From Lysobacter sp. yr284 (GTDB lineage: Bacteria > Pseudomonadota > Gammaproteobacteria > Xanthomonadales > Xanthomonadaceae), in contig NZ_FNPT01000001.1 in assembly GCF_900107375.1 (NCBI RefSeq), forward strand, positions 186,001-250,000: a stretch of 64,000 bases of DNA, read 5' to 3'. Under the pieces are notes generated by a model. It saw only the letters and a list, made by a program, of their open reading frames with translations, had not been told where the DNA came from and did not search any database. A program made the position numbers and the translations under genes. Within the stretch, counting starts at the first letter, position 1, and every line of letters begins with the position of its first letter. This document shows positions 38,270 through 47,304 of this stretch, piece by piece.

Positions 38270-39532
38270 ATGACCGTCGCCACCGCCCACCGCCGCCGCA
38301 TGATCGCGGCCATGATCCTGACCTACATGATGTTCGGGGTCCTGCTCAACAGCGTCGGCACGGTGATCCTGCAGTCGATCCAGGGCTTCGGCATCGACAA
38401 GGCCCAGGCCAGCATCCTGGAAGCGTTCAAGGACCTGCCGATCGCGGTGGTCTCCTTCCTCACCGCCTCGCTGCTGCCGCGGCTAGGCTACCGCCGCTCG
38501 ATGATGATCGGCCTCGGCCTGGTCCTGGTCGCCTGCGCGCTGATGCCGCTGCTGGCCGCGTTCTGGATGACCAAGGCGCTGTTCATCGCCACCGGCGTGG
38601 CCTTCGCCCTGGTCAAGGTCTCGGTGTATTCCTCCATCGGCCTGCTCACCGAAGGCAAGCAGGCCCACGCCAGCCTCACCAGCATCATCGAGGGCTGGTT
38701 CATGGTCGGCGTGCTCGCCGGCTACTGGATCTTCGCCTGGTTCATCGATCCGCAATCGCCGGGCGATCCGGTCTGGCTCGACGTCTACTGGCTGCTGGCC
38801 GGCATCGCCGCGGTCATCCTCGCACTGCTGGCCGGGGCCAGGCTCGACGAGCGGGCCGCGCGCGACGGCCACGCCGCCGCCGAGTCCTTCCTCGACATGT
38901 TCCGCCTGATCGCCCTGCCCCTGGTCGCCGCGTTCCTGGCCTCGGCGTTCCTGTACGTGCTGATCGAGCAGAGCGTGGGCACGTGGCTGCCGACCTTCAA
39001 CCGCGAGATCCTGCACCTGCCGGCGAAAATGAGCGTGCAGGCGGCGAGCATCTTCGCCGTATCGCTGGCGCTGGGCCGGCTCGCCGCCGGGCTGGCGCTG
39101 CGGCGCGTGCCCTGGCACGGGCTGTTGATCGGCTGCGTGCTGGCGATGGCCGCGCTGGTGCTGCTGGCGCTGCCGCTGGCGCGCGGCGCCCAGGCGCAAG
39201 CGCAGATGACCTGGATGAGCGCGCCGCTGGCCGCGTTCGTGTTCCCGCTGATCGGGCTGTTCATGGCGCCGATCTATCCGGCGATCAACTCGGTCGTGCT
39301 CAGCTCGCTGCCCAAGTCGCGGCACGCGGCGATGACCGGCCTGATCGTGGTGTTCTCCGCGCTCGGCGGCACCACCGGCTCGTTCATCACCGGCCAGTTG
39401 TTCGCCCATATCGGCGGCGGCGGCGCGTTCTATCTGTCGCTGCTGCCGATGGCGCTGCTGGTGCTGGCGATCGCGGCGCTTCGGCGCCAATCCGCGCGCG
39501 CCGAAGCGGCCGTACTCGCCGCTGCCGCCTGA
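38270..39532 (+). CDS. MFS transporter (putative sugar permease)
   Basis: 420 residues with about 12 predicted membrane helices (for example MIAAMILTYMMFGVLLNSVG, LPLVAAFLASAFLYVLIE, FYLSLLPMALLVLAIAALRR). GGAG precedes the ATG at 38270. It is a major facilitator with FLTASLLPRLGYRRSMMIGL in the loop between helices 2 and 3 and GGTTGSFITGQL near the C-terminal half. Its place after the GH65 fusion and TonB receptor suggests inner-membrane uptake of the same disaccharide. The substrate cannot be read from sequence. A terminator follows at 39631. Confidence 0.9.
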   Translation: MTVATAHRRRMIAAMILTYMMFGVLLNSVGTVILQSIQGFGIDKAQASILEAFKDLPIAVVSFLTASLLPRLGYRRSMMIGLGLVLVACALMPLLAAFWMTKALFIATGVAFALVKVSVYSSIGLLTEGKQAHASLTSIIEGWFMVGVLAGYWIFAWFIDPQSPGDPVWLDVYWLLAGIAAVILALLAGARLDERAARDGHAAAESFLDMFRLIALPLVAAFLASAFLYVLIEQSVGTWLPTFNREILHLPAKMSVQAASIFAVSLALGRLAAGLALRRVPWHGLLIGCVLAMAALVLLALPLARGAQAQAQMTWMSAPLAAFVFPLIGLFMAPIYPAINSVVLSSLPKSRHAAMTGLIVVFSALGGTTGSFITGQLFAHIGGGGAFYLSLLPMALLVLAIAALRRQSARAEAAVLAAAA

Positions 39533-39630
39533 CCGGCGGGCTTGGCAGCGCACCGGCCTGTGGCTATGCTCGCGACGTGGCTATGGGCGTCCTTCCTTCT
39601 CTCTGAAACTAGGGTGCCCGCTTCCCACAT

Positions 39631-39652
39631 GGCCCGCTTCGGCGGGCCTTTT
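39631..39652 (+). terminator. Rho-independent terminator after MFS transporter gene
   Basis: Stem GGCCCGC (39631-39637), TTCG loop, stem GCGGGCC (39642-39648), followed by TTTTC. It lies about 100 bp after the stop codon and 30 bp before the next gene's start. Confidence 0.85.
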
Positions 39653-39681
39653 CGTTGCGATATGTCGAAGGAGCGCGCGCG

Positions 39682-41745
39682 ATGAACGGAATCTTGCTGC
39701 GCAGGAAAGGCAAGTTCCTGCTCAAGCCCGGCGATGGCGGCGCAAGCGCCATGCAGCTGGCGATGGTGCAGCAGGAATTGGAACAGCTTGGCTTCGCGCT
39801 CACGCCCGAGGCGTTGGAGCGCCTGGGCAGCCAGTCGCCGGAACAACTGGCGCGCTGCCTGCGCGAACTGCGCGCGACGCTGGCCAAGACGACCGGCGCG
39901 CACCGCCCGCTGCGTCCGCTGTTTCCCGACTTTCCGGCCGGCGTGCTGCGGGTGGAAGAAGCGCAGCTGTACCAGCGCGCGATGTTCCACTACGTCACCC
40001 GACTGCAATTGCACGAAATCGAGCCCGAGCCATCGCCGCCACTGCGCGGCGGCCGTGCGCTGCGCCTGATCGGACTGGGCAGCGCAGAGGAGTTCGAAGC
40101 CATCTGCACCCGCCTGGCCGCCTCGCCGACCTCGCTGTCGCAACAGGACAAGGACGACCTGGCCTGGTTCATCGACCAATACCGCGAGCAGGTGCTGCGG
40201 ATGCTGCCCGAGCACATCGCCTTCAAGGAAAACTTCGCCTTCATCGCCGCCGCGCTGCTGCGCCGCGCGCCGGGCCCGCGCAGCGAGGCGTTCGTACGCG
40301 AACGCCTGGCCACCGCCACCGATGCGCTGCGCGTGGCCGTTGCCTGGAGCGCAGGCGACGTGTCGCTGGCCGAGCCGACCCGCTTCGGACGCTTTCCCCG
40401 CGCGATGCGGCGCTTGCTGCTGCACGCATTGGAAGCCTGCGGCGATCCAAGCGAGGACATGCTGCGCTGGAAGGAACGCTGGAAGCGCCTGGGCGAGCGG
40501 CTGCACCCGGGCGACTACCGCGAGCGCCTGCCGGCGACCTGGAACGCGTTCCAGACCTTGCGCGAGGACCGCCCGCACGAAACCTTCAACGGCGCGATCG
40601 AACGCGAGTTGCGTCTGGGCCGCGCCGATGCCGCCGCGCAGCGCCTGAGCGCGCGGCCCGGCGAACTGGCGCGGCGCCTGGACCACCTCCTGCGCAGCGG
40701 CGCCGACCCAGCGGACGTGCTGCAGCGCCTGCGCGCCGCCGCAACGCGCGTGTCGGTGCCGGTGCTGCTGCAGTTGCACAGCCAACTGCGTCATCGCGGC
40801 CGCGCGCCTTTGCGGGTGTTCTTCCCCAAGGGCGACGCCGCGCGCGCCTGGGGCGCCCACGACCGGCGCGCGCCGCTGCCCGCCGGCGCCGCCGAGGCCG
40901 CCGCGGCCATCTGCCGCGAGGCCCTGAGCGAACGCTTCGCCCAGCGCGCGCCGCTGGGCCCGTGCTGGATCGACCCCGCCCTGCGCGACCTGCGCGCGCC
41001 GCTGGCGCAACGCTCGGCCTCGCGCTCGCTGCGCACGCTGACCCGCGGCAGCCGGGTGACGCTGCCGGATGCGCGCTTCGTGCGCCTGTTCCTGTGGTGG
41101 AAGAACGGCCGCGGCCGCACCGACATCGACCTGTCGGCGGCATTCTTCGACCGCGAGTTCGGCTTCCTCGACACGATCTCCTACTACAACCTGCGCGGCT
41201 ACGGCGGCCATCACAGCGGCGACATCGTCGACGCGCCCCAGGGCGCGGCCGAATTCATCGACCTGGACCTGCCGCGCCTGCGCGAATCCGGCGTCGGCTT
41301 CGTCGCGGTCAGCATCCACAGCTTCACCGAGCAACCCTATTGCGATCTGCCCGAGTGCTTCGCCGGCTGGATGGCGCGCAGCGAGATCGACTCGGGCGAA
41401 CCGTTCGAGGCGCGCACCGTGCACGACCGCGTTGACCTGGCGTCCAAGCAGAACAGCTGCATGCCGTTCGTGCTCGACCTGGAACGCAACCAGGCGGTTT
41501 GGTGCGACGTCGGCATCGGCGGACGGCCGCGCTGGAACAACGCGGCCAACCAGCTGTCGGGCATCTCGCTGATACTGCGCGCGATGCAGTACGACGCGGC
41601 TCCCGATCTGTACACGCTGTTCGAATTGCATGCGCAGGCGCGCGGCAGCTTGGTCGCCGAGCGCGCGCAGGCGCAGACCGTGTTCGCGCAGGACGGCGAC
41701 GTGGGCGCGTTCGATATCGATCGGATTCGCGCCGAGTTCCTTTGA
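39682..41745 (+). CDS. Large protein with TerD-like C-terminal region; N-terminal part unrecognised
   Basis: 687 residues. The start at 39682 (MNGILLRRKGKFLLKPGDGG) has AAGGAG about 9 nt upstream. No signal peptide or membrane segment is seen. Residues 1-430 are mostly helical, rich in Arg, Leu and Ala, and match no family I recognise. The C-terminal region (about 440-600) resembles the TerD/stress-protein fold: RLFLWWKNGRGRTDIDLSAA (Asp481, Asp483), FGFLDTISYYNLRGYGGHHS, GDIVDAPQGAAEFIDLDLPR, VGFVAVSIHSFT. TerD domains bind calcium through acidic residues and occur in tellurite/stress membrane-surface complexes. No other ter gene is nearby. Codon use matches the genome. Confidence 0.8.
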   Translation: MNGILLRRKGKFLLKPGDGGASAMQLAMVQQELEQLGFALTPEALERLGSQSPEQLARCLRELRATLAKTTGAHRPLRPLFPDFPAGVLRVEEAQLYQRAMFHYVTRLQLHEIEPEPSPPLRGGRALRLIGLGSAEEFEAICTRLAASPTSLSQQDKDDLAWFIDQYREQVLRMLPEHIAFKENFAFIAAALLRRAPGPRSEAFVRERLATATDALRVAVAWSAGDVSLAEPTRFGRFPRAMRRLLLHALEACGDPSEDMLRWKERWKRLGERLHPGDYRERLPATWNAFQTLREDRPHETFNGAIERELRLGRADAAAQRLSARPGELARRLDHLLRSGADPADVLQRLRAAATRVSVPVLLQLHSQLRHRGRAPLRVFFPKGDAARAWGAHDRRAPLPAGAAEAAAAICREALSERFAQRAPLGPCWIDPALRDLRAPLAQRSASRSLRTLTRGSRVTLPDARFVRLFLWWKNGRGRTDIDLSAAFFDREFGFLDTISYYNLRGYGGHHSGDIVDAPQGAAEFIDLDLPRLRESGVGFVAVSIHSFTEQPYCDLPECFAGWMARSEIDSGEPFEARTVHDRVDLASKQNSCMPFVLDLERNQAVWCDVGIGGRPRWNNAANQLSGISLILRAMQYDAAPDLYTLFELHAQARGSLVAERAQAQTVFAQDGDVGAFDIDRIRAEFL

Positions 41746-41808
41746 CGCTCGGTAACGCGGCGGCAGGCGTCCACCCCTGTGGGAGCGGCTTCGACCGCTT
41801 TACCGGCA

Positions 41809-41889
41809 GGAGCTTCAGCCCCGATGCCTTTGTGCCCGATCGCGGCGCGCCGAGCGAAAAGCATCGGGGCTGAAGCCCTCCCACAAAAG
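41809..41889. repeat. Palindromic intergenic repeat, family B
   Basis: AGGAGCTTCAGCCCCGATGC (41809) and GCATCGGGGCTGAAGCCCTC (41861-41880) form a long imperfect hairpin around a 33-bp loop. GTGGGAG- and CTCCCAC-type ends match the other family B copies. Confidence 0.8.
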
Positions 41890-41905
41890 CCGCCCCACGG
41901 CCGGA

Positions 41906-42961
41906 TCAGCCGCGCACCACGCCCAGTTCGATCAGGCTGCGCGCGGCCGCCACCAGCGCCTCTTCGGCGCTGCGCGGGGCCCAGCCCAGCAGCTGCCGGG
42001 CCTTGGCGTTGCTGGCGTTCTTGCGATTGCCCAGGTCCGGCACGATCTGCCGCACCGCCGGGTCGGCCAGCGCGGCCAGCCGCACCAGCCAGTTCGGCAG
42101 TTCGCGCGTCGGCGCCTTGCGCGCGGCCGCGCCGAGGTTGCGCCGCAGCAGCGCGGCCATCTCGGCGACGCTGAGGAAGTCGCCGGCGGTGGCGAGGAAA
42201 CGTTCGCCGCGCGCGGCCGGGTCGGTCATCGCGAGCAAGTGCAGGTCGGCGACGTCGCGCACGTCGACCACGCCGAAATGCAGTTTCGGCGCGCCCGGCA
42301 GCGCGCCGTCGAGCAGGCGCTTGACCAGCAGGATCGAGGTCGCGTAATCGTCGCTGAGCACCGGGCCGAAGATGCCGACCGGGTTGACCACGGCCAGCTC
42401 TAGTCCGCCGCCCTGCTCGGCGACGAACGCCCAGGCCGCGCGCTCGGCCAGGGTCTTGGACTTGACGTACGCCGCCAGCGGCGCGGCGGTGTCGCTCCAG
42501 ACGCGTTCGTCGAACGGCGTCGGGCGCGGCGGATGGCCGTAGCCGACCGCGGCGAAGGACGAGGTCAGCACCACCCGGCGCAGGCCGGCGTCGCGCGCGG
42601 CGCGCAAGACCCGCAAGCTGCCCTCGCGCGCCGGCGCGATCAGTTCGTTCTCGTCGCGCGGGATCTGCGCCGGGAACGGCGAGGCCACGTGCAGGGCGTA
42701 GCCGCAACCGGCCGCCGCCGCGGCCCAGCCCTCGTCGCTGCGCAGGTCGGCGACGTGCAGGCTGAGCCGGTCGCCGGCGTCCACGCCCGCGCGCGCCAGC
42801 GCCGCGCGCAGCTGCGGTTCGCGGGCGAGGTCGCGCACGGTCGTGCGCACGTGGTGGCCGGCGGCGAGGGCGTGAGCGATGCAGCGGCTGCCGAGGAAGC
42901 CGCTGCCGCCGGTGATCAGCACGGTGGCGGGCGCGGCGCGGGAAGTGTCGTCGTCGTTCAT
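41906..42961 (-). CDS. NAD(P)-dependent epimerase/reductase (dihydroflavonol-4-reductase-like extended SDR)
   Basis: 351 residues. Rossmann-fold cofactor site TVLITGGSGFLGSRCIAHAL with GxxGxxG, the catalytic motif YVKSK (Tyr-x-x-x-Lys), and the conserved VVNPVGIFGPVLSDDYATS region. The overall pattern matches the extended SDR/NAD-dependent epimerase superfamily related to DFR and aldehyde reductases. The substrate is unknown. Flanked by family B and degraded family A repeats, it looks monocistronic. Confidence 0.88.
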   Translation of the reverse strand: MNDDDTSRAAPATVLITGGSGFLGSRCIAHALAAGHHVRTTVRDLAREPQLRAALARAGVDAGDRLSLHVADLRSDEGWAAAAAGCGYALHVASPFPAQIPRDENELIAPAREGSLRVLRAARDAGLRRVVLTSSFAAVGYGHPPRPTPFDERVWSDTAAPLAAYVKSKTLAERAAWAFVAEQGGGLELAVVNPVGIFGPVLSDDYATSILLVKRLLDGALPGAPKLHFGVVDVRDVADLHLLAMTDPAARGERFLATAGDFLSVAEMAALLRRNLGAAARKAPTRELPNWLVRLAALADPAVRQIVPDLGNRKNASNAKARQLLGWAPRSAEEALVAAARSLIELGVVRG

Positions 42962-43003
42962 CGCCGCAGCCTAACGCAGGCGCGAGCGGGCGATCCACTT
43001 GCA

Positions 43004-43090
43004 GCAGCGGCGCGAGCCGCGACAACGCGACTGCGCCGAAACCGTCGCCGCAGTCGCGTTGTCGCGGTCGCGGCTTGCGCCGCTCCTACA
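43004..43090. repeat. Palindromic intergenic repeat, family A (diverged)
   Basis: GCGGCGCGAGCCGCGACAAC on the left pairs with GTTGTCGCGGTCGCGGCTTG... on the right; an inner CGCGACTGCG/CGCAGTCGCG arm is also present. It lies between the epimerase gene and the effector-like operon, both on the minus strand. Confidence 0.75.
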
Positions 43091-43099
43091 GGGGGCCGC

Positions 43100-43705
43100 C
43101 TACTTCTTGGGTTCTTCCAGCAACACGTACTCGCCCCTGGGGCCGACGCGCTTGTTGCCGGCGCGCGCGCACAGGGCGCCGTCGCAGCGGGTCAGCGCGC
43201 CGTTGCGGGTGGCCTCGACGATGTCGCGGGCGAAGTCGGCGCGCTGGATCTCGCGCATGGACTTGTGGATGTAGAACCAGCTGCCGCCCACCGCCAGGAT
43301 CGAGCCGACCAACAACGCCAGCACCGCCTTGTACAACAGGATCTGCTGCGAACGCTCCAGCGCCTTGCGCTGGTCTTCCAGCGCCTTGGCCGCGCGCTGG
43401 GTCAGCTCGACGCTCTCGCGCAGCTGCGCGCCGGCGCTGCCGAAGGCCTGCTCGACGCCGCGGCCGATGGCCTCGTGGGCCTGGTTCTGGACCACGCCGA
43501 TCAACTGCTGGGCCAGCTCCTGCGCGCCGGCGCCCATGCCGATCGCGGCGCGGTGCAGTTCGTCGGCGCTGCGGTCCACGTGCTGGACCGCGCGTTCGCT
43601 TTGTTCCTGCAGGTGCTGGGCGAACACCGCGAGATCCGCGGCCAGTCGTTTCAGGTCTTGCGCGTCCTGCACGGGAGTCTCCGCGTAATAGCCCTGCCCG
43701 CTCAT
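43100..43705 (-). CDS. Coiled-coil membrane protein downstream of DUF2235 lipase
   Basis: 201 residues, family not recognised. The ATG at 43705 overlaps the lipase stop codon by one base (TGATG). Residues 15-115 are a long amphipathic helix/coiled coil (DLAVFAQHLQEQSERAVQHV, AAKALEDQRKALERSQQILL), followed by a single membrane helix (AVLALLVGSILAVGGSWFYI, about 128-147) and a short C-terminal part with two Cys (RCDGALCARAG). It could be an accessory, chaperone or immunity protein for the lipase; the sequence does not decide. It is the last gene of the three-gene operon. Confidence 0.8.
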   Translation of the reverse strand: MSGQGYYAETPVQDAQDLKRLAADLAVFAQHLQEQSERAVQHVDRSADELHRAAIGMGAGAQELAQQLIGVVQNQAHEAIGRGVEQAFGSAGAQLRESVELTQRAAKALEDQRKALERSQQILLYKAVLALLVGSILAVGGSWFYIHKSMREIQRADFARDIVEATRNGALTRCDGALCARAGNKRVGPRGEYVLLEEPKK

Positions 43706-45198
43706 CACAGGCCCGGTGCGCGCGGCGGCTGGGCCGGAGCCTCGGGCTGCGGCGGCGGCAGCCGCTGCGCGTCCGCCGGCTCCGCCTGCCGCACCTGCGC
43801 CTGCTGCGGCGCTTGCTGGGCCTGCTCGGCGTTGAGCTGCTGGTAGCGCTCGCGCCCGGCCTGCAGCCAGTTCTGGGTTTCCGGCGCCTGGGCGTGGTCG
43901 CGGGTGGCGTCGCGGAACGCGGCGGCGTCGCCGTTGCGCGCGGCGTCGATCATGCGCGCGAAGTTGCGCTCCAAGTCGTTGCCCTGGGCCATGCCGCCCT
44001 GGCCCAGCGCGGCCGGTCCCTGCGCCCCGAGCCCGCCCTGGACCAAGGCCGGCTCCTGGCCGCCCGGAGCCGGGCCGATCGGCACCGCGCGGCGCGCAAA
44101 GCGCGCGCTCATGTCCTCGTCGATGGCTTCCTTGCGGTTCGGATCGGCGACACTGTGGTCCTTGACCTGCTGCTTGCTCGCGACCGTCTCGATCCGGTCG
44201 CGCTCGCCGTCGCGGAAGCCGAAGGTGGTGTAGAAGAACTGGTGCTGGTCGGAGCGGTGCACCACGTTGAGCTTGGGATCGGTCGGCTCGGCGCGCTTTT
44301 GCAGGTACGGCTGGTCGCTGAGGCTGTTGAGGTAGTCCACCATCAGGTTGCCGCTGCGGATCGACAGGCCGTTGAGCTCGTAGCTGCCGCCGATGTTGCT
44401 GTGCGCGCCGCCGACGGTGACGTTGAGGAAGCGCTGGTTCTCGGTGTGGCCTTCGCGCAGGATGCTGGTCGACTTGAACTGGTCGCGGCGCTCGTCTTCG
44501 GCGGTGACCTGGAAGCCGGACATCACCGACGGCGGCAGGCGCCGGTCGTGCTTGCGCGGCTCGCCGGTGCCGACCGGGTCGAACAGGCCGACCGCCTGCG
44601 CCACCTGTCCCGGCGGCTCCAGCGGCGCGTTGCGGTAGGTCGGGGGCGCGGTGATGTTGCCGTCCTTGTCCTTGACGTAGACCGCGCCGGCCGGGTCCTG
44701 GATGCCGCGCTCGTGGACCAGGCGCGAGAACGCGGCCTCCTGCTCGGCGCCGCGGCTGTAGCCGATCCCGGCCAGGCTGATCTTCGCCTGCGGGTCCTCG
44801 GCCTTCCATTCCTTGGCCTGTTCGATGAACTGCGCGTACATCTTCTCCAGGCGCGGATCGAAGCTGCGGCCGGTGGCGCCGTCGACCGTGCGCTCGTACC
44901 AGCCGCTCTGGGTGCCCGGCCCTTCCACGTAGCCCACGCCGATGTTGGCGTGCAGCCCGTTCTGCAGCTGCTTGGCGACATCGGCCACGTTGGTGTGGTT
45001 CTTCGGGTCGGTGCCGTACATGCTGTTGCCGGTGCCGTCGAAGCAGGCCACGAACATGCGCGAATGCGGATCGGCCGAGTCCAGCAGCACCGGCGCCTGC
45101 AGCTGCGACAGCGCCTGGCTGGCCTGGACGTAGCTGTCCAGCTGGTGCTGGTTGGCCGGATCGGTCCTCACTCCATCGGGATTCTTGCCACCGCCCAT
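43705..45198 (-). CDS. DUF2235 (Tle1-like) alpha/beta-hydrolase, candidate secreted lipase effector
   Basis: 497 residues. The start at 45198 (MGGGKNPDGV) has AAGGAG 8 nt upstream; the ATG at 45222 is less likely. The DUF2235 signature ACFDGTGNSMYGTDPKNHTNVADV (51-74) is followed by the nucleophile motif GYSRG (Ser148), Asp207 in GLFDPVGTG and His266 in VGGAHSNIGGSY, forming a probable catalytic triad. DUF2235 proteins include the T6SS phospholipase effector Tle1. No signal peptide is present. The C-terminal 100 residues are Gln/Ala/Pro-rich, a feature also seen in Xanthomonadales T4SS effectors, though the XVIPCD motif itself was not recognised. Upstream is a lipoprotein, downstream a membrane protein. 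Confidence 0.88.
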   Translation of the reverse strand: MGGGKNPDGVRTDPANQHQLDSYVQASQALSQLQAPVLLDSADPHSRMFVACFDGTGNSMYGTDPKNHTNVADVAKQLQNGLHANIGVGYVEGPGTQSGWYERTVDGATGRSFDPRLEKMYAQFIEQAKEWKAEDPQAKISLAGIGYSRGAEQEAAFSRLVHERGIQDPAGAVYVKDKDGNITAPPTYRNAPLEPPGQVAQAVGLFDPVGTGEPRKHDRRLPPSVMSGFQVTAEDERRDQFKSTSILREGHTENQRFLNVTVGGAHSNIGGSYELNGLSIRSGNLMVDYLNSLSDQPYLQKRAEPTDPKLNVVHRSDQHQFFYTTFGFRDGERDRIETVASKQQVKDHSVADPNRKEAIDEDMSARFARRAVPIGPAPGGQEPALVQGGLGAQGPAALGQGGMAQGNDLERNFARMIDAARNGDAAAFRDATRDHAQAPETQNWLQAGRERYQQLNAEQAQQAPQQAQVRQAEPADAQRLPPPQPEAPAQPPRAPGL

Positions 45199-45335
45199 CG
45201 CGAACTCTCCTTGATCCTGCATGCGGTGCCGCGCGGCGCCCGGCGGGCGGCCTGTCGCGGCGTGGTCGCGGCGCCGGTGCGCGCCGCGTACGACTGGTTA
45301 CGTCATGGCTGCGAGCGCTGCGGCGCGCGCGGCGC

Positions 45336-45992
45336 TCAGTAGGTCTGCGAGAACACCCGCACCAGGTCGGCGCGGAAGTCGCTGTTGGGGTTGGCCGGAT
45401 CGCGCGGCCGCTTCAACGGGATCATGCTGCGCATGTAGACGTTGATGGTGCGGTCGTTGACTTCCAGGATGATTTCCGGGTCGTTGAGGCTCACGCCCTC
45501 GGCCACGTCCTCGCGCGCGACCTCGTGCCGCACCAGCCCGTCGGCGAAGATCGCGGCGACGTCGATGCTGGCGCGGTGCTCGCTCTTGTCCTTGGCGCGC
45601 CAGGTCACCTCGGCCGGGCCGGGGAAGTTGGCGATGTCCAGGTGCGCGGCCTTCATGCGCTGCGGGTAGGCGGCGCCGAACGAGGCCACCGACGCGCTCT
45701 GGCGCTCGCGGTCGTCCTGGCCGTGCGGGAAACCGTTGTAGACGATGCTGCAGCCCCAGGTATCGAAGCAGAAGCCGCCGAAGCGGTGGCGCTGGAAGCG
45801 CAGCGGCCACTGCGCGGCGGTGGCCTGCGCGCCTGCGGACGGATCGGGTGCGGCGGTGCTGGACATGGCGGTTTGGCATCCTGTTGCGGCGAATAGGGCA
45901 AGCAGCGCGGCCACGGCGCGGACGCGGCGCGCCGCGGCCCGCGAGGGCGGCGACGGCGCCGGACGACGGCCGGGCGCGGACGGTTTGTCCAT
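45336..45992 (-). CDS. Lipoprotein, candidate immunity protein for the DUF2235 lipase
   Basis: 218 residues. GGAGGG precedes the ATG at 45992. A long basic N-region (MDKPSAPGRRPAPSPPSRAA) leads to a hydrophobic segment and the lipobox LFAATGC, so the mature protein should be a periplasmic lipoprotein. The mature part has RHRFGGFCFDTWGCSIVYNG (two Cys, many aromatics) and later EIILEVNDRTINVYMRSMIP. The family was not recognised with certainty. Genes for anti-lipase immunity lipoproteins typically lie next to Tle-type or T4SS effector genes, which is the situation here; the gap to the lipase gene is 137 bp. Confidence 0.75.
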   Translation of the reverse strand: MDKPSAPGRRPAPSPPSRAAARRVRAVAALLALFAATGCQTAMSSTAAPDPSAGAQATAAQWPLRFQRHRFGGFCFDTWGCSIVYNGFPHGQDDRERQSASVASFGAAYPQRMKAAHLDIANFPGPAEVTWRAKDKSEHRASIDVAAIFADGLVRHEVAREDVAEGVSLNDPEIILEVNDRTINVYMRSMIPLKRPRDPANPNSDFRADLVRVFSQTY

Positions 45993-46501
45993 CGGGGTCC
46001 CTCCAAGGTTCCGGCCACCGGCGAGGCCGGGACGATGCGGCGGCGGCGCGGACAATTCCCCATTGCCTGCCGCGCGTGCCGCGCTCGAGCGTCGCCGGAA
46101 CGCTCGCCGCCAGTTTGCACGCAATCGGCGACAAGACTCAACCAGGGTGCGGCGATCCGGGCGCCAGCGGATGCGATCGTGCGCGCATGCAGCGTGCGTT
46201 GCCGACCCACCGGCAACACGCGCCGGGCGCGGTCCTGGCGCCGGTGGGCGTCGCCGGCCCCGCGCCGCCGCGCTCGCGCCGCGCGTGTTTTCGCCCGCTC
46301 GGGCAAAGCCGCCGCGCGTGCCCGCGCTCACAGCCGCAATGTGATTGCGCCCGAACTCATGCGATATTGCGACGCAGCGTGATTCGCTGTCGCGCGTGTG
46401 CCAGAAAGCGCCGTGACAATCGTCGCGATCGTTGGATCGACCTGCGCAGCGGCCTTCGCCGAAGCGCGACCGCACTCGGAGGAGCCGGCGCAAGCCGTTG
46501 A
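45993..46501. other. 509-bp divergent intergenic region (lipoprotein operon / TetR)
   Basis: No gene recognised. Near the TetR end there is a 15-bp palindrome CGCAATGTGATTGCG (46335-46349) and an imperfect dyad at about 46369-46394 (GCGACGCAGCG / CGCTGTCGCG). Either could be an operator. Confidence 0.5.
46335..46349. promoter_or_regulatory. Candidate TetR operator palindrome
   Basis: CGCAAT-GTG-ATTGCG, perfect 6-bp arms, lies 153 bp before the TetR start and in the shared divergent region. TetR regulators commonly bind short palindromes in such gaps; no experimental link is implied. Confidence 0.35.
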
Positions 46502-47290
46502 ATGAGCAAGCAAATCCTCAACGCGGGCCACACCAAGGCGCGTCTGCTCGAAGCCGCCGAGGCGCTGTTCGTCGAGCACGGCTTCGAGGCCATGTCGCTG
46601 CGCCAGATCACCACCCTGGCCGGCACCAACCTGGCCGCGGTCAACTACCACTTCGGCGGCAAGGAAGGGCTGATGCAGGCGCTGCTGCACTCGCGCCTGG
46701 ACCGGCTCAACCAGGAACGCCTGCGCCTGCTGGCCGCGTGCGAGCGGCGCTACGGCAGCGACGGCATGGACGCCTCGGCCGTGCTCAGCGCGCTGTTCGT
46801 GCCGGCGCTGCGCATGAGCCGCGCCAGCGAGGACGGCAGCGGCTTCGTGCGCCTGCTCGGCCGGGTCTACAGCGATCCCTCGCCGTTCGTGCGCAACTAC
46901 CTGCGCGAGCACTACCAGCCGATCTTCGGGCGCTTCTTCGAGGCGTTCGCGCGGGCCCTGCCGCAGGTCTCGCGCAACGAACTGGGCATGCGCCTGCACC
47001 TGTGCCTGAAGGCGCTGTCGGGGCTGCTGGCCGGGGAGCGCCTGGACGAGCTGATCGCGTCGCTGTGCATGGGCGAGAAAGTCAGCGACGCGCTGATGCT
47101 GGCGCGGCTGATCAGCCTGATCTCGCCGACCCTGACCGCGCCGTTCGGCGACCGCGAGCAGATCGCCCAGGTCGAGCGCGTGGTGCTGCTGGCCGACGAC
47201 GCCGCGGCCGCGGCCGACGCCCAGGCGCTGGGCGCGGGCAAGCCGCCGGGGGGGCTGCCGCCGTGGGCGGTGGAGACGGTCGAAGCCTGA
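46502..47290 (+). CDS. TetR-family transcriptional regulator
   Basis: 262 residues. The N-terminal helix-turn-helix (about residues 12-58) reads KARLLEAAEALFVEHGFEAM, LRQITTLAGTNLAAVNYHFG and GKEGLMQALLHSRL, typical of TetR regulators. The C-terminal all-helical ligand domain has PFVRNYLREHYQPIFGRFFE and LCLKALSGLLAGERLDELI, similar to the PsrA/CerR type that responds to fatty-acyl compounds; this sub-type is tentative. It ends with a Gly/Pro/Ala-rich tail. A terminator follows at 47305. It is divergent from the lipase operon. Confidence 0.92.
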   Translation: MSKQILNAGHTKARLLEAAEALFVEHGFEAMSLRQITTLAGTNLAAVNYHFGGKEGLMQALLHSRLDRLNQERLRLLAACERRYGSDGMDASAVLSALFVPALRMSRASEDGSGFVRLLGRVYSDPSPFVRNYLREHYQPIFGRFFEAFARALPQVSRNELGMRLHLCLKALSGLLAGERLDELIASLCMGEKVSDALMLARLISLISPTLTAPFGDREQIAQVERVVLLADDAAAAADAQALGAGKPPGGLPPWAVETVEA

Positions 47291-47304
47291 GCGCGTCGCC
47301 GGCC

